A model generated the notes under the pieces. The model did not search any database. It had not been told where the DNA came from and saw only the letters and a program-made list of their open reading frames with translations. This document shows, piece by piece, positions 48,990-59,299 of a DNA stretch of 64,000 nt. Numbering within the stretch: position 1 is the stretch's first letter; every line of letters starts with the position of its first letter. The DNA is from Cerioporus squamosus (taxonomy: Eukaryota > Basidiomycota > Agaricomycetes > Polyporales > Polyporaceae): positions 558,001-622,000 of the forward strand of contig JABYQS010000003.1 of the NCBI GenBank assembly GCA_022592435.1. Direction: 5' to 3'. A program made the position numbers and the translations under genes.

Positions 48990-51389
48990 ATGTCGTCCTT
49001 CTCGCTGCCACCGATTAACGACAATCCCGATGGCGGATGGGGTCCGTCGTCGTCTAGCGTTCCGCCTCAGTTCAAGTTCAAGGACATCCCATACGCCCCG
49101 TACTCAAAATCTGACAAGCTTGGTCGTTTCGCGGACTGGAATGATATCTCGGGCGACAACCGTCCGACGAACCTAGGCTTGTCTTCTACGCAGGTTCGTG
49201 GAGGTGGACCTGGTGGACGTAGGCGCGACGGCCAGCCTGCATTTGGTAGTGGAACCGCGAGCGCATTCGCCTACTTCCATGCCGAGGACGAGTCAAGCTT
49301 CTCACTTGTGGACACCAAGACTGGTGCTGCCCGTAGGGGTGGCCCGATGTCCAGGGGAAGGACACTCGGCCGCGGTGGTGCGGGGTACGGTCGAGGCGGT
49401 GGTGGACAGAGGGGCGGCAGGGGAGGCTTCTCCGGAGGACGCGGTGGAGGTGCGCAGCGTGGTGGACGGCGAGGCTGGAGAGATTGGGAAAAGGTGCGCA
49501 TGTCATCACCGCATATTGAATGAATGCTGAACCACCATTTCCAGAACGGCCGAACAAGGGAGTCTTCAGTTGCGATCTCGCCTGACTGGGCCATGCTCGA
49601 GGAGGTCGAGTTCCATCGTCTCGCTAAGCTCAGGCTTGAAGTGGACGAGCCTGAAGATCTGTAAGCCTATCATGCAATGCATGACACTATCGTAGCTCAT
49701 TGACTTTTCCATACAGCGAGACGTACGGACGGGTGTATCCCTATGAGAAGTCATACGATCGCATCACCACCAGGACGGAAAAGCCTCTGCAGTTGCTTGA
49801 CCGCATCAAGTATAACCCTACTACCTCGGATGACCCTGTCATTCAGGAGGCGAGTACTTCGATATTGTGCGACTATACGGCTTACTGACAGACCATGCAC
49901 AGATGGCCGCCAGGGATACGGCGACGATCTACACCACAGACGTCATCCTGAGTGTACTCATGACCGCTCCTAGGTCGGTGTATCCGTGGGACATCGTAGT
50001 CGTGCGCGAGGGGAACAAGCTGTTCTTCGACAAGCGCGACGGGGGCCCCTTCGACACCGTCACTGTCAATGAGAACGCGGCCGATCCCCCTCAAGATCCT
50101 ACTACTGTCAACCCAAACAACCCGAACGAGAAGATTCCTGTACCGGAAACTCCGTCGATCAACTCAGCTACCTCCTTGTCGCTCGAAGCAACATACATCA
50201 ACCAAAATTTCGCGTTCCAGACGGTCATCGAGACTCCCCCTCCTCCGGCGATAGACTTCTCCAAGCCGAACCCCTTCTATGGACCCGACGAAACGGAGCC
50301 CCTGGCGTCATGTGGTTACCGCTACCGTGTCTTCGATCTGGGTGTCACTGAGGACGAAGATGTGCGGATTTGTGTCCGTACAGAAGTCGACGCATACCTG
50401 CCTGGTCAGGACCCTCGCAAAGGCCGCGGTCTCGTAACCATCCGCGCCTTGAACGAATTCGATCCCCGCGCGCCTGGTGCTGGCGGTGCGCCCGACTGGC
50501 GCACCAAGCTTGACTCGCAGCGAGGTGCCGTCGTTGCGACAGAGATGAAGAACAATAGTTGCAAGCTTGCCAAGTGGACGGTTCAGAGTGTGCTCGCAGG
50601 CGCCGACGCCTTGAAAATCGGGTACGTCTTGTCTCCCAGTTGTTTCCGACCTTCTCCATCCTCTGGAGATTCGTTGCTGTACATGTTCCACTGATCTTAT
50701 CTTTGCCCTTTCTTCCAGTTGGATATCTCGCGTCAACCCGCGCGACAACACTCGTCATGTCATCCTGAGCACGACCTCGACGCGGCCAGCGGATTTCGCC
50801 TCTCAGCTCAACGTATCGCTCGCCAACGGATGGGGTATTGTTCGCACGGTCGCAGATATGTGCATGAAGCAGCCTGAGGGCAAGTACGTCCTTGTGAAGG
50901 ACCCCAACAAGGTGCGCATAGTTCCTGAGCATGTCCTTTCCAAATTGCGTCTCTTTTTTCTCTATCGTTACGTCAGAGTGGTTCGTAACGAAACATACGA
51001 GGTCTGCGATCTGTTGGCGGTCACGTCATCTCTCATCAATTTCTGCCGGCGGGCAGACTGACTTTCTCCGCGCACTCAAGACCTTCCGTGATCGTCCGCA
51101 TCACTGCTTGGTATCTCAATTGTTCCATACCGGGCAGTGGTTCGGAAGGACGGGTTTGGTCTAGTCTCCATGATCTGCGCGCCACCAGGTCCCAGCACTC
51201 GCGGGATCATTCCTCACCGTTATCTCACTTTCAGTTTCGGCCTCAGCATCACGAAACGGTTACTGACCTGAATTATGTTCTCTCACCCCACAGCCCGTAC
51301 TCCGCTTGTATGCGGTTCCTGCGAACGCCTTCACAGGGGAAGAAGACGATGAGGAGGCGCTATACGACGGCGAAGACGGGGAGGTCTGA
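48990..51389 (+). CDS. eukaryotic translation initiation factor 3 subunit D
   Basis: eIF3d (Moe1 in fission yeast) is a cap-binding subunit of the 40S-bound eIF3 complex. The start is ATG 48990 ([20 protein letters not shown]). The N-terminus carries the conserved [20 protein letters not shown] block and then an RGG/GGR box (about 49330-49480). Next exons give [57 protein letters not shown] and [20 protein letters not shown], then [36 protein letters not shown] and [20 protein letters not shown]. After [20 protein letters not shown] come [40 protein letters not shown] and [11 protein letters not shown] 382-nt intron (50912-51293) then leads to [13 protein letters not shown] and an acidic tail, stop 51387-51389. 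The family sequence is continuous across that intron, so the model is consistent. Confidence 0.92.
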
Positions 51390-52661
51390 TCATTGTTCGC
51401 AGCACAATGGTCCGGTACCTGTAGCACACGATCCACGTCTGTATTTTTACCGACGAGATGTACCTGTGACTTACGAACTTGTTACCTGTTGTATGTATCT
51501 GGTCAGACTCGTCTCGCTGCACTATTGGGCCTCGAAGCTCGTGTGAACTATCTGAATCCTTGCTCCCAAGCTGCCGGCATAACGGTTGGATATCGACTGA
51601 TTTGCGTTTGAAGGGGTTGCGAGCGTGTGGGGCTCCTCAATGCATGTTCACCTGACCGTCTTGCGCCGAGATCAAAGCTCAGGTCTACTTTGCCTGTCCT
51701 TCTAGCCAACCCTGAGCGTGCGGAAGCGAAACAAGCAGTAACCCGACGGTTTAACGTTGATGAGCTCGTGGTCTTCCCCTCCGGCAGCGCTACTTTGACT
51801 TGCAGTCTCTGAGTCTTCTCGCGCGAACGTGAGCACAAACGTGGACAGAACGTAATTGTCCTCACGTTCGACGTGAGTAACCACCGCAGCGGTCGCCGTC
51901 GCGTAGTACTGGTAGCGAGCCTCGTTGCACTGACGGCAATAAGCTCAGTCAGATGTCCCGGCATGTCCGAGTCGTGGATTGAGGGGTCACCCTTGCCCCG
52001 CTGAGTGCAATGTGTCGGTTCTCTCCTCCTCAGTCGCCCCCCAGATACGCGGCCTCCCCGGCTTATCTGGAATCTGCAGCTTCGAGCGCTGATGCCATCG
52101 AGTACGCAACTCCGAAGAAGCATGCTCGGCATACTTATGCGAAGCCTTAGGCTCGTCGTACCTACCGGACGAGAGCGACCTGTGAACCATTCAGAGCAAA
52201 GTCCCAAACGGGCTGATACGGCAGTCGCCACGCTCGAAACTTTCAGGGGCGAGGCGTTTTGTACCGGGGCAGTAGAACCGCCTCGGCTACCCGCAACTCC
52301 GCACGTTTGCTCCCGAATACGATATGCTAGCCACGTAGCAGCCCGAAGCACACGGTTGTCGCCTGGTCTGCTTCGGCTCCGGGTGGCCGCGTTGAGGCCG
52401 CGCGATGCGCACGTCGACGTCGGGCGGAGGTTGAACGGGGTCGACGTGCGTACCTACTTGCTTGTGGGCTTGACGCGTTCGCTCAGTTCTCTCGGACCTC
52501 AGGGATAATGGAGAAGATGCGGATCAGAAGAGTCGACCTGATAAAGTGTTCTCGACTCTACGTGGATTCGTGCGTTCCGGAGGGTTGGGTGGTGAGCAAC
52601 CGACTCGCGAAGGGTTTCTATTGCGACCACATGCAGAGCTCCACCGGGCGAGACCACAATG
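51390..52661. other. convergent spacer with overlapping orphan frames
   Basis: The 1.27 kb between the eIF3d and Dsc2-like stops contains a 267-codon open frame on the minus strand (51548-52351) and a 167-codon frame on the plus strand (52005-52508) that overlap each other. Both are arginine/serine-rich without motifs. At most one can be a gene, and neither is supported. Confidence 0.4.
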
Positions 52662-54382
52662 TCATGAAGCGGGTTGCGCGGTAAGCAACGTTTCTGCCGC
52701 CGCTTCTATGTTGGGACTAATGGAGGGAACGTCAGCATGGCAGCAAATCATACACGGGGCACTTGCTGAGATGTAGAGAAGACGGCAAGATGAGAAGCAA
52801 GAAGGAGGCCGGGCAGGCATCTCAGCACCTGAACATGTCGCTCGACAATCAAACAACCAGGAACCCCAGGAGCGTAAGGACCCAGACTAGGAAGAAGGAT
52901 GCATGTGTAGGTACATGTGCTGCGTAGGATTACTCACCTCCTTTGCAGTACGCCCAGTACAACTTCGCGGTCGATGTCGGGGAACATACCCGTAAGGATA
53001 GTGATTTCAGATTCACTGGGCGCCCTGACCGTTCCGCCACCTTGTGCAACCGGCCTTGCCCCATTCGCCAGCTCCGACATCCACTGACGAACCATACCGC
53101 TGCCATTGCCGTCCGCACGGTTGCGTGCGTCATCGGCTTCGGAATCGGCTTGTGGTGCAGCCGCAGCGGGGGCTGTCGTACGTGTAGCCGCGGGCCGCCT
53201 GCGCTGAGAGCCCCGAGCTGTCGTAATCACCTCATCTTCGTTGAGGTTCGCGGCCTGGCGTCGGGACCCAGTAGCAGGCCGAGGTTCGGGCAAGACTCGG
53301 TTTGTACGCCGCACGGGCTTTGCCTCTCCGAGAAGGGGTCCTATCCAGTTTTCCGCGAGTCTCACAACCCTGCATCATGGATGAGTAACAGGCACCTGCC
53401 GAGCGCCACGGCATCTCACCTCGGAGAAATCCTCCAGCTCTTAAGCTGCAAGAAGTCTGACCGATACAGATATCCTACGAGAAGTCCAATCGCGGTCGGT
53501 AGAAGAGTGGCGGGAAATTGCGCCACCGCTAGCTATGCGAAGATATTGTCAGTACAAGAACGAGCACTGCCACAATACAGGGGAGAAGATGTCCTGCCCT
53601 ATGACATGAGCGTACGAGAGCGATTACGTCCGTCAAGAACAGCGCATCGACACCGTCGTACGGGACAGTTCTATGGGACCTTAACATGAAGGGGAAGACA
53701 CTCACTTGTAAGGCGACAGCATATGCCCACATTTTGTCACTCATACCCACTCCGAAGACTCGGAAATGGTATGCAGGAGGCACAAGCCGCATATACTGGT
53801 ATACGACCGCGAACATGATTGCGACTGGCCCAGCTGGAATATTGTTGAACAGCGACCTCGTGACGGGCGTAATCTGTGCAATGAGCAGGGCCAGGAAGGA
53901 GGCCAGAATGGTGGTCACGGCGGAGATGACGAAGAATGACTGTCAGACGCATAACGGTGAGTAAAGTTGGAGATCTGCTGGCAAATGGAGGTGCTCACGG
54001 CATACTTCACGCCACCAAAGGCACGTTCTATTGGTATGCCGACATTGTACAGCATGAGCTCAGTGAGAAGCAGGTCGCTTGAGCTTCCACACGCTAGGCA
54101 GTGGACCAATAACCTCCAGTACTGTACACGGGTAAATCCGCTGAGTACGCATGTCACGGAGGAGTATAACACAACAAAACACCGACTTGATGATGCTTGG
54201 AGATGTGTGGTATAAGCTGAAGGTTGAGATAGTGTTTCAGGTCGAATATTCCGGCTGCTATAGAGCTCAGCGCAAAGCCGAACATCAAACCTGGGACAAA
54301 GGCGTTCGGTCAGACAATCCGTTGCATCCGAGCCCGACCGTCATGATCTACCTTTGGTAACCGATGCGTTCTCAAACGACAT
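52662..54382 (-). CDS. rhomboid-like ER protein with CUE domain (Dsc2/UBAC2 family)
   Basis: Dsc2 is a pseudo-rhomboid subunit of the Golgi/ER DSC E3 ligase; UBAC2 is its animal relative in ER-associated degradation. The start at 54382 gives MSFENASVTK, and after an intron GLMFGFALSSIAAGIFDLKH, LQLIPHISKHHQ and YWRLLVHCLACGSSSDLLLT. Next are ELMLYNVGIPIERAFGGVKY, a helix with VTTILASFLALLIAQIT, IMFAVVYQYMRLVPPAYHF and VGMSDKMWAYAVALQ. The following exon gives QFPATLLPTAIGLLVGYLYR and LKSWRISPR. A disordered, alanine-rich linker leads to the CUE/UBA-like domain: ITILTGMFPDIDREVVLGVL, then, across a 221-nt intron (52717-52937), SPNIEAAAETLLTAQPAS and stop 52662. The rhomboid catalytic Ser/His pair is not evident, as expected for this family. 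About eight introns. Confidence 0.85.
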
Positions 54383-56607
54383 GCTGAAGTTGAGGCAAGG
54401 CCGATGAAACCTGTGACTGGTCGCCACACGGTATGGCGGATGCAGTGGCGGGCATTGGCAAGCGACGTTACACGTCTGGGCGCCACGACGCCAAGTTCGC
54501 ACGCCCCGAAGGCAAACGCTGTGACAGACCCGGTCACATTTTCTCATCCTCCTCTCCTCCTCCCATTTCCGGGTCGCGGCTAGCTGGTTCGTAATGGTTT
54601 GACCTGCTATTACCTTTCTTGCTCGCGGTGAGTACCCGTATTGCGCCACTGACATATGAAGCATGCTTGGCACGGCTCTCTCCATGTGCTGACGTTCCTT
54701 GTTTCGTTGGGTAAACTCAGAGACGCCAGCATCCCGAGAATTTGGCAGCAAAGGCGGTCCGAACGTATGTCAAGAAGCGTGGCTCCGATGTCCGAATGTA
54801 TGGTGAGTGCCACAAGATGATTAACCACTTGCAAACGCCACCGAAACTCATCGATATCTGCCATCAGGGTGGCCGAGGTCTCGCCAGGAAGGCACTTCCT
54901 CGATCAAGACGAGGGAGAGAACCTTGCGAAGCTCTCGCCAGTGCTTGTCAGACCAGCTCTTCCTCCTTCGGGCTCCCCCTCTTCTCCCGTTCTCACAGCG
55001 ACGGCATGCACCGTGATTCTGAAACCCGCCCCGGGCAAGCTTGTGCAGGCGTCTTCCCTCCCAACTGGGCTGCCGCATCCCACTTTGTCAGCCACGCTGC
55101 CCCACCGGTCATCCCTTGAAACTCGGTTCTCAACATCTCGCCATCACTGCACTGCCCATGTCGTCTTCTCTCCATTCCTGGTATCCTACTCCCGTTCGTT
55201 CCTAGCTTCGACGTCAGGAAGGAGATGCTTGACGCACTCCTTGACGGCTTTAGGGTCCTTCACAGCTCCTCTACAGTGCGAACGCTCGTCTACCTGGTGC
55301 CCCGCATGACGTTGAGCAAGTGGCGTTCTGTTCGCGCATTGCATTGCGACGATATCCACGGACCCGCTTGAAGCCTCTTTCTGCGCCTCGGCCCCGTTTG
55401 CAGCAATCTCAGCACCAAGTGCTGCTTGCTTGCTGTACGATCCGGACACTCAACGCTCAGTTCTTCCCCGCGCCTCCCCGCGATCCCGGCGACCAATCCG
55501 TCTGTTGGATCCGATACCGCCGCATCGCGCTGGACCCGCCTCAATTCGCCCCCTGGGGCCTGCCGCCTAGCTTCGACGGTCGTAACCAAGCTCACTGTGA
55601 CTGAGCAGGCGGCTCAGTATCGCACTCAGACTCCATCACGAACCCGTCACTCCGTGCGGGCGGCCGCTGACGCTGCGATTAGCCCTACCTGGCAGGCTCG
55701 TCCCAACGCTGCGGTGAGTGTATATATATTGCTTGGGGGGCGATGCACGGCTGACGGACGTCATAGAGTATGATAGCCCCCGAGCCCCGGGAGTGCTATT
55801 GGATTCTGCGCCGCACGCTCTGGTGCCGGCTTCACCACGGTGCTCCTGGGTGAACGAGACGGCGTGTGGCATGCAAGGTGATCCGTGCCAGCTGTGGAGG
55901 ACTGTCAATCATAGTACGTTCAGACGTCAATATCTGACCCTGCCCTGTGCCTATGTACGGAACGTAGGATTTGAAGCATGTGTTGCTGCCCTGGAGACGT
56001 CTCCGCATGAGCCCTTGCGTCGACCTGATCCCTTATCTGGATTCTGAGACAGACCTGGCGTACGGTACCGGAAAGTGGCCAGGGACTTGGGAAACATCAA
56101 GTCATACGCTCTCCTTGGCACCATGCGAAAGCGGCGGGCATATGATACGGCTTTGTGAGACGAGCAAATCGATTGCTTCGGACAGGAATGTCCGCGCTCG
56201 GCGATCTGGAGGTGCGACACACGAGTCTATTGAACGCACCACATGATAGTTCTAGATCTGTGTCGGCTTGTCGGTAGGGAGACCTGTCTCCGACGCTGCG
56301 AGGATCGGCGTGAGGTCCGTGTTATGTGGCTGGCTACATAGATGGGAAGATGGGACGCACATCGAGAGTGTCGATCGAAGTCGCCGGTCGTCGCAAGACC
56401 GGGCAGGTGGACATGGCGAGCACCATGACATGGCAGAAAGATAGTAGGGTACGGAGAAGGCGTCCGGCGAAATGAAGCGTTAACCCCATTCTCAGTATGT
56501 GCGGGAGACAGAAGAACCGTCCGCAATGCATCCATACTGTACAACAACCTGATAGAGTGAAGCTAGTGATACATGGTGTGAAGTGCAATGAACGTCCATG
56601 ACCGCCG
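54383..56607. other. 2.2-kb unresolved stretch
   Basis: Many short frames occur on both strands, several of them protein-like in composition. On the plus strand there is HPENLAAKAVRTYVKKRGSD followed by a GT donor at about 54802, and a frame with FLDQDEGENLAKLSPVLV (about 54900-54960). On the minus strand there is a frame with VKDPKAVKECVKHLLPDVEA (about 55190-55260). I could not assemble an uninterrupted model on either strand and no family is identified. Either an intron-rich gene with an unusual structure or a decayed gene may be present. Confidence 0.35.
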
Positions 56608-57655
56608 TTACTGCGGCGCAATCGTGAAGTGCCTGTTACTGCCGGCCGACTTGGCAGGAGGTGGAGGCTCGATGAGAGTGGCAGCAGCCTCCTCATCTTG
56701 AGGCGGTGAGCGGAACAGCGCCCTCCCCACTCTCACGACACCACGGATGCCCTGCGCGGCCAGACGGCCGCTCACCCACTGGACGAGTGTCATGCCCGGT
56801 ACGAGGCCCAGAAGGTCCTGGAAAGGACACAGGCTTGTGTCAGTCGGGTTTTGGTCTGCGGACCGTGATTGTGTCATACCTTTACGTCCCAGAAATCGCG
56901 GTGATGGGTGATCTTGCCCGCCTCGTTGAAGGAGAGCCGCGTGATGATAGGGAGCTTGAGATGAAACGGCGAAGGGGGCCAGAGCGACAAGTCCGAATGT
57001 CGATGCCGTACAGAGGGGTTCGCATTGGGCAGCAGCAATGACATCACTGATTCAGAGGACGATGCTGGACCTGCGCCGTCGGAGGACGGGTGTGTATGTG
57101 GGTGCAGCCCAGGAAGAATGAGGATGTGCAGTGTGTGCTCGACCATCGTCCGCTTGTGTCCGTCTGGCGGGAAGGGATTGAGCTATGCGAGTGCGATCGT
57201 AGTGGCTGATGGCCCGCCAAAGGGGGAGAGCGACGATCGTCGAGAAGAGACTCACCGAAGCTCTCGCACTCAGATATGTCGTTCACTTCGTTCCACATAC
57301 TGACCCCGCGGAACCATGCATCTCTCCAGCGGTGATCTGCCGACAGTCTGAAGAACGCACAGAGAACCGCGGTAGGCTTCGGGACATCGAGCTGCGAGAG
57401 GTGCTGGGCGAGTGTATGGACATCCGCAATGGTATCTTTGGACGTCGCGGTAATGAATGGATTCTCGTACGTTGCATTTGGATCGTAGAGGCGGTCGACC
57501 GTCTGCCATGCGGGCGGGGACGCGCCGTAGAAGAGTTCACATATCTCCGCGGCTGTCTGGTGGTGGGTGAGCGACAAGGAGGATGCATTGTCCGAGAGCA
57601 CACTTGACCGCGCAGACCGTGTAAGTGGAAACGCAACGGTGTTTGGTGAGGCCAT
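56608..57655 (-). CDS. NTF2-like (SnoaL-type) domain protein
   Basis: The start is taken at 57655 (MASPNTVAFPLTRSARSSVL); an in-frame ATG also occurs at 57694. The core reads LTHHQTAAEICELFYGASPP, VDRLYDPNATYENPFITATS and IADVHTLAQHLSQLDVPKPT. Then come SMWNEVNDISECESF, after an intron DGHKRTMVEHTLHILILPGL, and PFHLKLPIITRLSFNEAGKI followed by THHRDFWDVK. The last exon gives DLLGLVPGMTLVQWVSGRLA and a proline-rich end, with the stop at 56608. The cone-fold pattern of an aromatic YENPF and a final THHRD.WD strand matches a fungal NTF2-like family of unknown function. Three exons. The biological role is unknown. Confidence 0.8.
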
Positions 57656-59299
57656 AGTCTGAAGAGCAGGCGTGGGTGCACAGTACAGGGCCATGCTGCA
57701 GCCACTACGATGATGCCCCTGCCGGCACTGGGGTTAGGGGTTCGGTGTTGCGCATCAGAGTCGTCCGGATGCGGCGGCTCGTCCTAGCATGTCTACCACT
57801 GCCATCGTCCCCGTTCTCGTCATCTGAAGGCTCTTGAGACTCTTTCAAGAACGCGGGGCGAAACTCACGAAGATAACGCCGCCTTAGCCTCGCTCAGCCA
57901 CAATCTCCGTGCAACGGCCGACAGAATTACCATGGCTGTTCTACCCATCAGGTTTGATCTACTAGCCTCCTGCAGCCCTCGGTGCTCTGATTATCTGTAC
58001 ATGTGTAACACCAGGGGTCAGCGCACCTACTAAGTAGCTCTCGGCCACTGGGTACGACGAAGAGTGGGCCGAAAGCTCAATCGCGCTGGTCTCTACCGCC
58101 GGCACCCTAGCGAAACGTGCTCGACATGTACATCAAAGTTTGCCTCGCCTCCGATCTCTCGTTCGACACCCTTATGCCCGTTGAATCGTCGATCTTGTCT
58201 CAGTCCTCAAGCTCGCCACCATGCTAGCTCCCCTAATCAAGCCCTCTTTGGCTGATGATCGGACATCATCTCTAACCAGGCGATTCGATTTTGCAGATAC
58301 GACCCTACTGTAGGTCCATGACATCAAGGTGACAGGGTCTGTGCTAACGGATACACCATTGGTGTTTGCCTTGCTACATTGCATAGTGTCGCGTTCACGC
58401 CTTTAGCAACCGGCGTGGTATTCTCTGAGACTCGTGATGGGTTGCTATTCCTAGCAACGTGTGCCGGAATACACCACCATAAGAAAGAAGTATGTGCGCC
58501 GCTATTGCGCTTGTCGTATCTGCACGGATAGGGAGCTAACCACTTCTCAGTTATGTGGGGCTAAGTAGAACCGAACGCAGTAATTGCCACTGCTTCCCAT
58601 GGCCATGGAAAGTGCACAAAGATTCTTCGGGCGCGGACAGTCCGGTCCAGTAATGGGCCGTCTGTCAAATTGCACGATCGCCTGGAGGTAGCAATATTGT
58701 CAGTCGGCTGACTCGGCTTCCTACTGACATTGCGTTCAGTCACTTCGTGAGGCCGGCCACCGCTCGTCCGCAGACAGCGCCATGCCTGCGGCGCCAGCTG
58801 TTCTGCGACCTTCTCTGCAGAACCCCGTACTGGGAGCTTGCAAATTTCACAATGTTCCCCGGACCCTCACTGCAAGTCGTCCTCAAGATCCAAGCAGATT
58901 TCTTGCCACACCGTCGTAAGTCCGCCCAATCTATGCAGAAGATCCATGGAGGTTGGTATCTCCGTTTGACCCGTCTCTCTATGTCGGAACTTTCCGGGGA
59001 TCATCGGGATGCATCCCGATGGTCCCGATGGCAGGGATGACTCTTATCTAATCAGGATAGCATGTGCGAGTTTCCGGATCGATTGGGCGCCCATCCGGAT
59101 AGATAAACTGTCATCTAGATACACGCTCACGTGTCAGGATGGTACCTAGATCAGATTCAGATCGACGCTACCACGACTGGCAATAACAAGAAAGCAGATA
59201 GCATTCGACGGTGTTATGATGTAGTTGTACAAATGAATGATATGCATTGACAAACAAGAAAGACACAATGTCACCAGGCAGCTCCCATACCCTCCAGCT
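57656..59299. other. 1.6-kb spacer without recognisable gene
   Basis: The part next to the NTF2-like gene must contain its promoter. A gggttagggg telomere-like unit lies at about 57731-57740. Frames such as 58747-59040 (plus) show no motif. Inverted repeats cluster near 59000-59100. Confidence 0.4.
59003..59020. repeat. 18-bp perfect palindrome
   Basis: ATCGGGATGCATCCCGAT reads the same on both strands. It is followed at once by a half-copy GGTCCCGATGG, and at 59072-59101 by a CCGGAT...ATCCGG inverted pair. This may be a transcription-factor site, a hairpin in RNA, or part of a small mobile element. Confidence 0.6.

Noticed and set aside
51548..52351. 267-codon minus-strand open frame as a gene
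   Set aside because: Arginine- and serine-rich, no motif, no introns in an intron-dense genome, and overlapped by an opposite-strand frame. Reported only as an orphan frame.
54869..55309. PIH1-domain-like gene on the plus strand
   Set aside because: The phrase FLDQDEGENLAKL looked suggestive, but the following sequence does not show the PIH1 core and no frame continues it.
57731..57740. Telomere repeat array
   Set aside because: Only a single gggttagggg unit is present, which is not an array and can be chance.
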